Source of the DNA: Pomacea canaliculata
Taxonomy: Eukaryota > Mollusca > Gastropoda > Architaenioglossa > Ampullariidae
Assembly: GCF_003073045.1 (NCBI RefSeq)
Contig: NC_037593.1
Coordinates: forward strand, 15,570,735 to 15,634,734
Reading direction: 5' to 3'
Length of the DNA: 64,000 nucleotides
The position numbers and the translations under genes are program-made. The notes beneath the pieces are model-generated. The model saw nothing but the letters and a program-made list of their open reading frames with translations. It made no database searches and was not told the DNA's origin. Below are positions 1 through 11,269 of the stretch, in pieces. How positions within the stretch are numbered: the stretch's first letter is position 1; the number at the start of each line of letters is the position of its first letter.

Positions 1-594
1 TCCATACACGCTGACATAAACACACACAGACACTGGATGCTGTGAATATTCACGTCATGTGATCTCCTATACATAGAACACAATACTGATTGATTGATAT
101 ACGTGTTGTAGCGTAAACAATTATTTATAATTAAAAGTAGAAAATGTACGAACTTTTTTCTTCTTTGATTGAAATGGTCTGTGTACAAGATTGAGAGAGC
201 AAAATGAGACTGAAGTTTCTTGAACAATTTTTAATTTAAAATTTAATGTAAAATTATGATAGCTATAAAGTAGATTTTCTTGAATTTATGTCTAAGTTTC
301 ATCAAAAGTTAAACTGGAAGATTCCTCTAAGTGATGCAAGAGATACACGCTTTTTTTAAGTCGCGTAACGGAAATGTTTACTACACTTTCCTTTTTATTT
401 TGCTGATTTAAGTACTATATATTACTCTGACAGACAGTTTTGAGATTAAATGGCAGCTACCAGATAAATGAAATAATTAAATTTAGTGAAATGAGCTTTG
501 TTTTGCTGCTGTGTGATCAAATTAAATACAATATGACAATTGTGAGACTTGAAGAAGAATAAAAGGTAGCTAATATTGCTGTACAAACAATGTG
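1..594. other. Intergenic DNA, nothing recognised
   Basis: AT-rich sequence with short CA runs at the left edge. No exon of the array family, no repeat shared with the rest of the window and no convincing coding signal was seen on either strand. Confidence 0.5.
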
Positions 595-805
595 AAAGCA
601 GTCCAATTGTATGGTTCTGAAGCCTGGAGAGTGACAAACACCATCAACAACAAGCTCCAGACCTTTACCAGCCGATGACTACTCCATATCCTGGGAATAT
701 TCATGGGCACAACTGAAGATCCGCTTGCTAGATGTTGCTGAGGAGTAACAAGGAAGCAACTAATATTATCATATCGCAGGTGTATGAACAAGCTTCAGGC
801 GCTTA
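595..805 (+). mobile_element. LINE relic, C-terminal part of reverse transcriptase ORF
   Basis: The plus-strand translation contains QLYGSEAWRVT followed by NKLQTF, a motif typical of the region after the catalytic core in invertebrate non-LTR retrotransposon ORF2 proteins (commonly YGSETW...NKLQTF). The reading frame is interrupted by at least two stops, so this is a dead fragment. Neither the 5' part nor a clear 3' tail is visible. The clade (RTE-like or another) cannot be settled from such a short piece. Confidence 0.6.
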
Positions 806-2043
806 TAAGATCACAATGATGATATAAGATGATGAAAAATAAAGATGAATGAGGAGCAGCTGTGGTAGAAAGGACATAACAAAGGGACGTAGATGTGTAA
901 CAGACTATAATTATACACCACTGACACACCACACTGTCTGACATGCGCACTCGTTTACAACACTACAAACACATCATTTTGTTGTGGTGGCTTCCCCGCC
1001 CAGCGGGACACCTATATATATATTAAGAAACATCTACTGCACGTCGAAAGGTGGCGACCACATTTACCAGAGTAAACCACAGTCCACAGCTCACATAGCG
1101 AACAAGTTTGAAGACAAACACAGTTAAAATCGGTATATCCCACAGACACCAGTCATAGCAAAATGACGAACGAATACAAACACACGCAAACGTCTTCTGA
1201 TAAATATGTCAAACGGATCTCATACCTGTGGTGTCAGGTGGACCTTCAAGTCTTCCGGTCAAAGATAAAACTAGGCCACCGACATGCAGTAAGCACTATA
1301 ATTATATACATTCCCCACACACAGAGGTAGACACAAAGCACACAACCTGTACAGTCTAGTATAAAAACACGTCAAATGAGAAAAAAATTTAATATAATAA
1401 TAAACACTTCAGTTCCCATGTAGCCAGTGAGTGGACGGGACACTACTCTCACTTTCTGAATTTTGCAATTTATACATCTAGTGGACTAGCTCTTAAACAA
1501 CGAGTGATGTCTGCAAAGTTATCAAGTATGTAGCCTAATGAACACAAATAATTACAGGAACAGCTTTAAATAAAGCAAACGTATGATTATTGGTGCTAAA
1601 TGTAATTTTTTTTGTAAGATACACGCGACATTTGAACCGAACGCAGAACGCATACAATGTCGGATTTTAAAGGTAGGCTAAGTCATCAAACTTTGGTCCA
1701 GTTGTTGAACTGGGGACTGCTCAGGAAAACATCTTTCAAAATTCAGTGAATAACACACTTTTTTGTCGAAATGCAAGTCAGTGCACCGACACGCACAGAA
1801 ACAGGTCAGACCCGTGACGTCACGGTTGTTTACCTCGACGCTCAACCTCGCCAGTGGACAGGCTCAACACGTGACACCTCCTTAGTACGATTCAGCCAAT
1901 CAGCGAAAGCAGGATGAAAAAAAAAAAAAAAAAAATCGGGATATCCTGATTGTTTTTCATGAATACATGTGTTTCTAAGGTCTGGAAAAGAAACTTGATA
2001 AATCCAGCAAAATAAAAAGATTTTGTCGAAAAGCTGGGGAAAG
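806..2043. other. Upstream region of unit 1
   Basis: No coding sequence is recognised. A TATATATA run lies near 1012-1024, a CACGTG E-box at 1868-1873, a CCAAT box at 1896-1900 and a poly-A run at about 1918-1935. The last three lie within 200 bp of the unit 1 start and could belong to its promoter. Unlike units 3-4 and 7-14, this upstream sequence has no clear paralogue elsewhere in the window. Confidence 0.45.
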
Positions 2044-3960
2044 ATGATTTGCAGGGTGCCCAGAAGTCCAGTCTGTGTGGCCATCGCCCTGTGTGTCCAG
2101 GCTGCAGCCTTCCAGCTAGTGACTGTAGCGGGCATCGGGTGGATAACTTATTCTGCTTACAATGTTGGACTGTTTCGAGAGTGCAAGTCTAACACTTGTG
2201 TTGGCGTGTCGGATACTAAAGGTAACTGTTATGTGAATCTCTGTACTTAAATTATGTCCATACGTGTACACACACACACACTATAAACATAAGCAATCAG
2301 GCAGCTGCGCACTCACACGAAATCGTACAAGTAGACATTCATTTGCTAGTCAACTAGACTACACTATTTGTACTTAATGCTTGGCTTTTTGTAAAAGTTA
2401 ACAAATCGTTCAATAATTATCAATGATACGGAAAATGCGAGAGAACTGACAATACTCAATCCGATTTCAGTGTTTACTATTTAGAAAGTGAAATGTAATA
2501 ATATTCAGTGAAAGCTAGATTTGGGAGGTTTTCGTACCCTTTTTTTTTGCTTACTCAAAATACTTTCAATTTTATGTCAATACAAATTTTATGTCGATTT
2601 ATATAACTGTAAAATTTCCCTACAAATCATTAAACAATTACTGGCAGTGGTGACATTATTCAGCATTTACATGCAGGTGGGTGGGGCAATTATGAAACAT
2701 TTAGTTGCAGCGGTGATATTGGTGTAAACTAACGAAACCTTGTCTCAACTAAAACTATTTCATCACCCGTGGAGGTGACATCAACAAATAATAAATAAAT
2801 AATAAATACTATATTTCTCGAACTTAGATTGGTGGAAGGTGACCCAGGCGTTCTCCATCCTCGGACTGTTTGCAATCACCGGAACTTTGGCTTTCGGAAT
2901 TCTGCAATGTTTTGTGGAAGACTCCCGCGTGCTGTCTCGTTGTGGAATAGCTTCGTGCTTTACCTCAGGTGAGATTCAAACTCCTGTGTGGAGTGTTTGT
3001 TTGTGCATGTGACTTTGTGTGTGAGTGAGAGAGAAATACTGTGTCTGTGTGTGAGAGTGAGTGAGAGAGACTGTGAGTGTGTTGTGTGGTCTAAAGGGGT
3101 AGATGGGGATAGTGTCTCGCATCCAACTCTGTTAGCTTTGAACTGTATGTAGGGAAAGGGTGGTATGCAGTACGGCCGCCCACACACAGCCGATGGCGCG
3201 AATACGTAAGGGAGAAAAACCGGGAACCTTTAAGAATCGTCCCTCTCTTTCGATTACTTCCCTTCAAACGCTGAAAAAGTTAAATTTCCGGTTAAGTTAA
3301 CCATACCCCCATACCTTTAACTAGGAGTTCTATTTCTGAATACCTTTGTGCCTGCAGCTTTGTCTTTTGAAATCTGTATTTATTTATACATAGACGTGTC
3401 ACCATCAGACAATTACAGTTTGAATTTTTCAAACTGATCCAGAAAAGTTTTATAAGACCGCAGTCAGAAACAAGTGTTTCTGAATGACAAAAAGTTCTTA
3501 ACTTCAAATCTTTTCCTTTTAATTATAGGAAAGTCTTTTTTTGTAGCTTAAGTTCTAGGAACTAGAACAACAATTTGTAAATATTTTAATCCATATTTTA
3601 TAAGTTTGTTCACTGACATATTTTAGTGACCTCTGTACTGTTAATTCTTTATGTGCAGGAATAAGATCTTTTAGTAACATAAAAATGTTCTGGAATAAGG
3701 TAAAAACTTATAAAAACTAACCGAAGCCTGACTTTTCCCTTAAATTTTACATTTTGCTGGTTTCTGTTTCAGTGACCTTCCTAGTAATAGAATTTTCCGT
3801 GTTTGTTGGCAAGACAAGTGCTATGTCTGCATATTTCTCCTGGGGCTACGGGTTTGTTCTCTCCATCATCGCCTGCATCCTCTGCTTTTTTACCGGTGTG
3901 ATGTTCGTAGCAGACCTACACCACTCTTCGCCGACGGTGCATGGTTGGCAGAGAGAATGA
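2044..3960 (+). CDS. Unit 1: claudin/PMP22-like four-transmembrane protein
   Basis: Exons 2044-2221, 2828-2968 and 3773-3960 join in phase 1 at both introns to give 168 residues. TM1 is about residues 9-31, ending in GIGW (GTGW in most relatives). The first loop carries GLFREC and a second Cys four residues later, the claudin-type W/GLF/C/C signature. TM2 is in exon 2, TM3 spans the exon 2/3 junction and TM4 is followed by a tail. The tail, ending HGWQRE, is some 12 residues longer than in any relative and lacks the usual VGSRM-type end. The ATG at 2044 matches the start of all paralogues. This is the most divergent copy: the usual WxACQ at the start of exon 2 is WKVTQ. Membrane junction or adhesion role inferred from fold; true function unknown. 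Confidence 0.8.
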
Positions 3961-5129
3961 AATATTGGGAGCTGGCTTGGCACTGTTGCTTGCTTGTAAA
4001 TTCACATACATTCATATTCGGAGTAATGTTTGTCCATTCTATGAAACATTGGAACAGTGTAAAATACAGTTGGGGATATACTCGGGTGTGTAAATTAAGT
4101 AACATAGAAATGAACAGGAAGTAAACATTGTTGACGTAGTTCACGTCCTCTACACATTACGTGATGCACGTGTGTCTGAGCCAGAAAGTTTACAGTCACA
4201 CCGACATCTTATAAACCAGGTAAGTAGTTACCGCAAAATGTACGATACTAAATTCAACCATAGTTAAAGCTTTGGTCATGTGTGTACAAGTGGAGCAAAA
4301 GGAAGAGAAAGTTCAGTTGTCTATGTAAAGATTTTATAACAAACACAGACTCTATACAATACATCAAAACTATTTTGTTTTTGTATGGTGTAAGTTCATT
4401 TTCGAAAAATAATTTCGCATCGTTTATGTTCATAGTGGGAAAATAATTCTACTCACGGGTCATCTTGCCCCTGCTTCTCCTCACAGCATCTCCTGACTGT
4501 GTCAACTTTCATCAACTTCCCAGACTTGATTACTGGACAAAACTGCTCACGTCCTTTTCTGACTCTAACCCAACACTCATGTACCATTTTCATTTCAATT
4601 TTTGTTTATTTAACTATTGGGGTAAGGCTATGTGCGTAGGCTGGAGGCTATATAATAAACAGTTCTCTCACACACATTCTGTGTTCTGTACCAGACGTTA
4701 TGAAGTTCCTGAGAAAAAAGTTCCCTATGAGCGATTTTATTTTACAAATACTTTTGTTTGTTGTGCTAACAAGGGAATGGTAATTAAAATATCTATACAC
4801 TTTCAAAATCGTCTACACATGAGCTTTCAGATAATCATTTGATACAAGTTTAAAAAACTTAAACAACAAGTTTAAACAAGCGATGGGCTACAATTATGAG
4901 TGGCTTAGCCAACACGGTAAAGAAAGCTCGAAGGACTTCGTCGTGACCACAAGCCTGACCCTAACTCAAATCCTAACGATAATCTCTACATAACGTATGC
5001 ACAAACTAGAGTGATAAAAACAATATAAAAAAACAAAGAAATACAAATCAAATGAAAAATAGAGAAAAGGAAGAAAAAATACACAAAAATGAAAACTAAA
5101 CGTCTCTCAAAAAACCCCATTGCCTTACC
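3961..5129. other. Downstream region of unit 1
   Basis: AT-rich DNA. A 125-codon open frame at 4465-4842 has no recognisable domain, no paralogue in the window and a low-complexity composition. It is treated as chance. Nothing else was recognised. Confidence 0.45.
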
Positions 5130-5325
5130 CCCCCAAAAAAAACCAAAACAAAACAAAACAAAACAAAAACAAACAAACAAACAAACAAAAAAACCAAAAC
5201 CAAAACAAACAAACAAACAAACAAACAAACAAACAAAAAAACCAAAACCAAAACAAACAAACAAACAAACAAAAAAACCCCCGAAAAAACCCCAACCAAA
5301 CAAACAAGCCAAACAAAACCAAACA
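5130..5325. repeat. (CAAA)n/A-C-rich microsatellite
   Basis: Imperfect CAAA/CAAAA tract of about 190 bp. It makes long open frames of Lys/Gln/Asn/Thr or Phe/Cys/Leu on both strands that are not genes. It abuts a LINE relic on the right. Confidence 0.9.
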
Positions 5326-5365
5326 CTGCTCTTACGATTGAACGAAATCATCTTCATCTAGCACA

Positions 5366-6045
5366 GCAAACGTGTTGAAACCGTTACCTCCTTCAGGTAC
5401 CTGGGAACTGTTTTTGATTGCCAGCTTCAATGGACTCTAAACATTGAACACATGGCCAGCAAAGAATGTACCTTCTGCGGAAGTTAAATAGTTTTTCAGT
5501 CAGCCAAGCAATTTTAGGCCGTTTCTACCAGTCGTTTATTGAGAGTCTTTTATCTTTTTCATTTGTATGCTGGTTTCGCAATCTTTCTGTCCATGATAGG
5601 AATAGTTTGAATAGCATTGTCAACATCTGTTCCAAGATCATTGGTATCAAACAGAGAGACTTGACTTCCTTCTGTGACCAACAACTAGTTAGGAAAGCTA
5701 AAAAAAATACCTGAACATGTGCTAGCGGGGGAGTTTGTTTTATTAAGTTCAGGTAAGCGCTGTGCCATGTCTGTATGCAAGAGCAATAGGCATCTGAAAT
5801 CTTTTGTGCCATCAGTAGTCCAGCTACTCAATCACAGATGAACTGTCAGTGCTGTATGTGTGTGTAGGTGTGCATAGGAATGTCTTGTCCATATCTCTCA
5901 TTGCTCTTATTAATGTTAATATCACTATTCCACTCTATCGAAATTTTGATTTTTTTTTTTTAGTAATATAGAGCACATCTCCCACTCGAATCGCCCAATG
6001 GTACAAATAAAGCTGGTTATTGTTATTGTTCACCAAAAGATTGAT
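5366..6045 (+). mobile_element. LINE relic: reverse transcriptase C-terminus and 3' tail
   Basis: The translation reads VTSFRYLGTVFD and then, after a frame change, LRKLNSFSVSQAILGRFY, FIESLLSFSFVCWF, LNSIVNICSKIIG and QQLVRKAK. These are characteristic of the region after the catalytic core in L2/CR1/Rex-type non-LTR ORF2 proteins. The last part, at about 6005-6032, is an A-rich end followed by TTATTGTTATTGTT, as in 3' tails of such LINEs. The 5' part is missing (5'-truncated) and the left side runs into the microsatellite. At least one frameshift and internal stops are present. Confidence 0.75.
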
Positions 6046-6293
6046 TAAAATTTGTTTTCCGGGAACTTATTGTAGAAGTTTTCGATCAAGTACCCCAGCT
6101 GCTAGCTCAGTGAGTGGGCAGGAGTAGGGATGTAGGGAGACTGCGGCTAATCAACACAAAGCTGTTGCCAGCGATCTGTTACCCGGTCTTACCTCCCCAC
6201 TTCCATCCCCACAACCCCACCTACAAGGTGTCTCGTGTCCTCGTCAGCCCTCGATGTTACCTGGTTTCAAAACCGACAAAGTTCAGGCAAAAG

Positions 6294-9200
6294 ATGGCTT
6301 TCAAGGTGCCCAAGATTCCAGTCTGTGTGGCGATCGCCTGCTGTGGGGTGGCTTTGATATTCCAGCTCGTGGCTGTAGTGGGAACCGGGTGGCAGGTCGG
6401 TGAGATACAATACCCGAACGGGATTGTACATGAAGAGGATGGACTGTTTCGTGGCTGCATCAATGATGTGTGCATGGAAGTGCAATCCACCTGGTTGCCA
6501 AGTAATGTTCTTTTATTTCTAACACTTTTAGGAAAATTTAGTATTTAAGGCCAAGCACCTGGGTTAAAATTGTCGAAAATTTTAAGATTTAGCCATTTTG
6601 AGATTACTTCATGTTGTGAAAGTTCAAAGTCTGTTCTATTCACTCACCAAGTGATTTTTCATAGAACAATCTAGAAATATGTCTATTTCGTCAATAAAAA
6701 CATCTACTTCTATCCTATTTACTTTTCCCGAGCGCAGAATTAGCGAGAATAGAGAATGTTTGGGACATAGCAACACACTCGCCCACGTGCGAAACATCGT
6801 CACATCGCATACCGAACGAAAGGTCACTGAGTGTACTTTCAAACAAAGGCTGTGTCAAAACCCATAGAAGGCCCCACGCTATGATACAAGCTCTTTTGTA
6901 GACCACACAAAGAGTCGGAAACTTCCTTATATGGACGCATGTGTAACATACTTAGCATATAGCCAATCAGAATTCACTAACGCCGACCTTCACGTGGTCA
7001 TAGGTCACACGAACACACTTCGGCAGTGCTCGGGTATCCCACAAGGCAACTGTCATGGCCTCCGGATGTAAACAATGTCGACACTAATTCAAAGCTTTTT
7101 CTGGGATATTTTCGTTCTAAGACATTAACGTTAATATTAAATGTTCATTGTGCCTGTCAGACGCTCATTTCTTCTCACAATACCACGTGCGAAAGAATAA
7201 AAACCACGTGGACATTCTTAGACCGTCGTAGCAGCTAAAAAAATGTAACTTAGTGAACTGAATTCGGCTGTCGAAAACACCATCAGTCATGTGGTAAGCG
7301 AGCTGAAAATAAAGCGAAGTTTTCATTTCTGCTGCAAATCTCGGTAGTAATCAGGACTAGATGCGAACATTTACACATTTGAGTGAACTTGCAATGCTAG
7401 TTATTTATGTACTTTGTCAGGAATGTAGGGAAACAGAGCTTACATCATTTGCATAGAAAACAAAGGTTGGGTGGGGGTTGGATTGTCTTACTCAAACCAA
7501 ATGTAACAAAAAGAATTTGTGAAGACATTTATGTATAGCATTCCTAACAAACAGAAAGAAAACTGCTATCTAGTCAAGTTTGTAGCCATTCAGTGTCTAG
7601 AGAGCACATCATTGTCAGCCCCCTAAAAGGCCAGACAGCTGGTGCTTTTCCCATAAATTTTTGACAGAAAAAAAGAACCACCTAGCCACAAAAATCAAAC
7701 ATCTTTAATCCATGTGACTACAGATGTATAATTCATAAAATAATCCTAGCATACAGAGGAACAGAACATGAGCAGCTGCCCAAATTCTGGTGCACAATGA
7801 TGTATCTCTAGATTTCATGAATAGGTTATTCTTATTCCTATTCGCCCCAGTGGAGCATAAGGACGCAAGAATTGGTTATACTCCCCTATAAGCTTTTGAA
7901 ATAATTTCTTTAATGAAAGAATTATATGTTGATGTTCATCCCATCACTCTGCAACTGAAGGCTAAGAAAGATGAGAGTGTTTCCTACTAAAGCTGCTACT
8001 TCAGTAGATGCTCACAAAAATTTAAAGCAATATGCGAGACAGCATCACTAAATGTTAGATAGCAAAGGACTATAAATGGCATAAAACCATGAAGCTAGTG
8101 GACACTGAACTTCTATATAACTATCTAAACCTATAACTGTGTTGCTCAATGTTTGCAAACACCATGTTGACTACTAAAAGTGAACAAAATAATTAATTTT
8201 ATTAGTAATGTTAAAGTTATGTGTAGTAACACATTGAAAGATGGTTATAGTTTTTATTCAACAGGTAAATTACATGAAAGGCTTAGATAAAACAAAGTTA
8301 CTAAGCTTGAACTTTCTGTTCTCGCTTTTTCCGTTCCTTGTTTATGTTACAGTTTGTTTACTTATAAACCCTATAACTTTATATTAACATGTGCTACAGG
8401 CTTAAAATTTGGTTGAAGGTTTCTTTATACATATCTAAACATATCCATGAGAGCTTTTAAAAAACTAATTATTGGTTTAATAGTTACTAAGCTTTTAGTT
8501 TGTTTTCCCTTGCCTTTTCAGTTTCTTGTTTTGGTAAGCTTGGTTAGTTCAAAAGCTTGTAAATTAATATTGACAGGTGATATAGTCATGAAATTCGGTT
8601 GAGAGTTTCTTTATATACATGTCAACATTTAAATGAGGGCACTTTTAAAAAATATTTAGTAGTTTAGTAGTTACTAAACTTTCAGTTTTTCTTTCCTCGT
8701 TTTCTCAGTTTCTTGTTTTGGGTACAGACTGTTTACTTCAAAAGGACAAAACTTTTTATCGACAAGAGATATAGTCGTGCAATTTGGTTGAGTAATTCTT
8801 CATACATATATAAACATTTCTATGAACGATTTTTAAAGAAATATTTAGTAGTTTGGTAGTTATACTTTTTTTAATCAAAATTTCTTGAAATTTAACACAG
8901 TGTTTTACAAAAAAAATTCATAAAAAAAAACCTAAGCCGATTTTGCAAAATCTCTTTTCATAGAAATGTAGATCTGTCTTTTAAGTAACTATTTCAACAA
9001 AAAGTTCGAGTCTACTCACAAAAGTGACGAAGTTTTGTATTTTTCAAAATGTTTGTTTGGGCGCCATTTTGGTTTGTTTCCATGGCAACCGATGGTGTGA
9101 CAAGTGCAGTAAAACTATTTTTTGAACCTTCAGTCAAGGGCTAAATAGCTGATACAAAAAAATCCGCGCTATCGCGTGAAACGTAAAAGTTTTTTTTTTG

Positions 9201-10057
9201 GCAGGTGCCTAGCCTTAATTTAAGTATGCATAATTCTGCGCAAAACTAGATTGACCCTTATAATACACATACAAGCAAACACACACACACACACACAAAT
9301 ACAAACTTCCTTGAATTCTCGTCTACTAAACTGACATTGAATAGAAATCATAGTGTGACGAAAGATCTCTAAAGAAAACCGTTTTGTACACTGCTATTCA
9401 TCAGAGGAGTATAGCAAACTGTGGAAAGAGTATATTCAGAAGTTAAATTTCAAAGAACCTGCATAGTGACATTCGCAAAAGCCAGGTAGACATCTTTTTA
9501 TCTACAATACATTTCATGTCTTGTCTTCTGTAGAATGTGCTCGTGCTTAAAATTATTATTTGTCTGAACGTAGACTGGTGGAAGGCATGCCAGGCGTTCT
9601 CCATCCTGGGCCTGTTGACCATCGCCGGAGGTCTGCTTGCTGGGATTCAACATGCTGTCTCTGAAAACACGGCCAAGGCCTCTCTTGCTGGCATTGCCAC
9701 GTGCTTGTCTTCCAGTAAGCCTCGTGAGAGAGAGAGAAAGTAGAATTATTATTATTATGAGCTGCACCTTCCCCGGCCGGGTATCTGGACACGTCTAGAG
9801 TGTTTAGATAACTAGTAAAACTGTCATCTTAAGATGAACACAGAAATAAAGATCATTAAAAGCTAAACACTTCTCAAATTAATGCTTTCTATCTTTCTGT
9901 TTCAGCTGTGTTCCTGACTATAGAAGTTGCCGTGTTTGGTGCCAAGTCGTCTGAGAGTTCAGCATATCAGTTTGATTACGGATTTTACCTGTCCATTGCC
10001 GCATGTGTTCTTAGTTTCATTTCTGCTGTCCTCTTTGCAGTAGGATTACGGCTGTAA
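6294..10057 (+). CDS. Unit 2: claudin/PMP22-like four-transmembrane protein
   Basis: Exons 6294-6501, 9574-9714 and 9906-10057 give 166 residues. Start is MAFKVPKIPVCVAI; TM1 ends in GTGW. The first loop has a 16-residue spacer, GLFRGC and a Cys four residues on. Exon 2 starts WWKACQAFSILG; exon 3 ends AVGLRL. Both exon 1 and exon 2 end in A rather than G before GT, so the junction codons become Asn (Asp in most copies) and Thr (usually Val or Ala). Reading frame and phase 1 are kept. Intron 1 is 3072 bp, the longest in the array, and holds a 187-bp tandem repeat. Intron 2 is only 191 bp. An open frame runs 180 bp upstream of the ATG (from about 6114) but has no paralogue, so 6294 is preferred. 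Confidence 0.8.
7627..9216. mobile_element. Possible non-autonomous DNA element in intron 1 of unit 2
   Basis: The ends aaggccagacagctgg (7627-7642) and gcaggtgcctagcctt (9201-9216) are imperfect inverted repeats, about 12 of 16 positions matching. They enclose 1.6 kb with no coding potential and a 187-bp tandem repeat. No convincing target-site duplication was found, so this is only a suggestion. The span accounts for about half of the unusual length of this intron. Confidence 0.25.
8296..8857. repeat. Three tandem copies of a ~187-bp unit
   Basis: Units 8296-8481, 8482-8668 and 8669-8857 each begin agttactaa, followed by a T-rich tract, a gtttctt motif, ggttgag or ggttgaa with ttctt(t/c)atacat, and then tatttagtag or a variant. 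A partial fourth unit begins at 8858. Divergence between units is visible, so the expansion is not very recent. The repeat lies inside intron 1 of unit 2 and was not seen elsewhere in the window. Confidence 0.8.
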
Positions 10058-11269
10058 TTATCCATTACTTTTTGTCTTTTTTGTCTAACTAGAAAGGAAG
10101 GAAGAGAAACTTGTAAGCAGGAATTTAGTTATACTGTCACAATGAGCTACTGGCAATTTCATAGTTTTCATTCAGTGGCATAGGAAGATGCTCAGTTTTT
10201 TGTTTTCTTTTTTTGAAGGGGGATGCACTCCATTCATAGTGAACATTCAGTATCTATTCAGAGGCGGATTTCGTTTGCATCCCTTGTTCTTATGCCACTT
10301 CATATGTGATTCCACATTGACATTTTCACGTTTATCTTTTCACAAATTTTTATTAGAATGTGACCATATTATAATGTCGTATCTCCAAAAGATCTCCCTT
10401 TATGAAATCTGCCATACAAAACACTGAAAGTTCTAGCATTGATTGTATTTTTAATATTTGAACACTTATTGCTAATAAACTTATTAGAAATTGAAACGAG
10501 TCTGGTCATTGTTAGGAGCCTCAACACCACATTTGTCTTTCCTGCTACACACCACAGTAGGTAAGCAAACGACCATGACACTCCTGTCTTTGTAAGGTAA
10601 AGAGAGTGAGTCCAGCTTTACCTGAGGGTGGTTCCTATCCTCTCTTCTTTTCCGCCTTATCCTCCCTCCCCTAACCCTCTATGAAATCATGTAAGCTGGG
10701 TGTACCTGGGGAGGTGAACAGCGTGACACGGGTGGTGAGACTTTCAGATGGGACCCCAACTATACACTCGGCTACACTCTTCCTGTCTTTGTGCCTTTCA
10801 CTAAATACTCAGTCATCCATAACATTTTACGGATTCCTGCTTGCGAAAAAAGTTTGCTTCCCGGAACTCTGTGTGACCCAGAAACTTCACTGTGCCTATA
10901 AGCTTTCAGGTATTGCATAGATTCTATTTTCAACACCTGTCCCTAGAAAACTAAACCGAAAATGAAACATTCGGTTTTTCACAGAAACCCCCACGTCCCC
11001 TTTGTGCACATCTGGTACACATTTTGTTGTCATGGAAACGACCCACGATGTCGCCTTCATTTTGTATGCTTGACAGCGCAGATGTTGTGCCTGTCATCTC
11101 ATAAGATGAATGAATTACGAGCAGATGATAGCAAGGTCGAAAAGGGAGTCAGCATTTGGACCTTGTAGTAATAATACCACGCACATTAGTTTCAGCAGGA
11201 ATGTAAGCTTGTTGTTGTTTGTTCGTTATGTTTTTACAATGTGCCGTGAACTTGATTATGACCATACTA
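10058..11269. other. Downstream flank of unit 2
   Basis: No gene. Parts at about 10920-11260 are diverged relatives of the downstream flanks of units 3 and 4 (16430-16880 and 20010-20480), sharing phrases such as taaaccgaaaatgaaac and gggagtca. A second diverged copy of the phrase lies beyond the hAT element at about 12775, suggesting local repetition before the insertion. Confidence 0.5.

Noticed and set aside
4465-4842. 125-codon frame after unit 1
   Set aside because: No recognisable domain, biased composition and no paralogue after other units.
4986-5361. Overlapping frames rich in Lys/Gln or Cys/Phe/Leu on both strands
   Set aside because: Translation of the CAAA-rich tract; no conserved sequence.
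6114-6293. Upstream extension of the unit 2 reading frame
   Set aside because: All paralogues start at the position equivalent to 6294 and the extra residues have no membrane or signal features.
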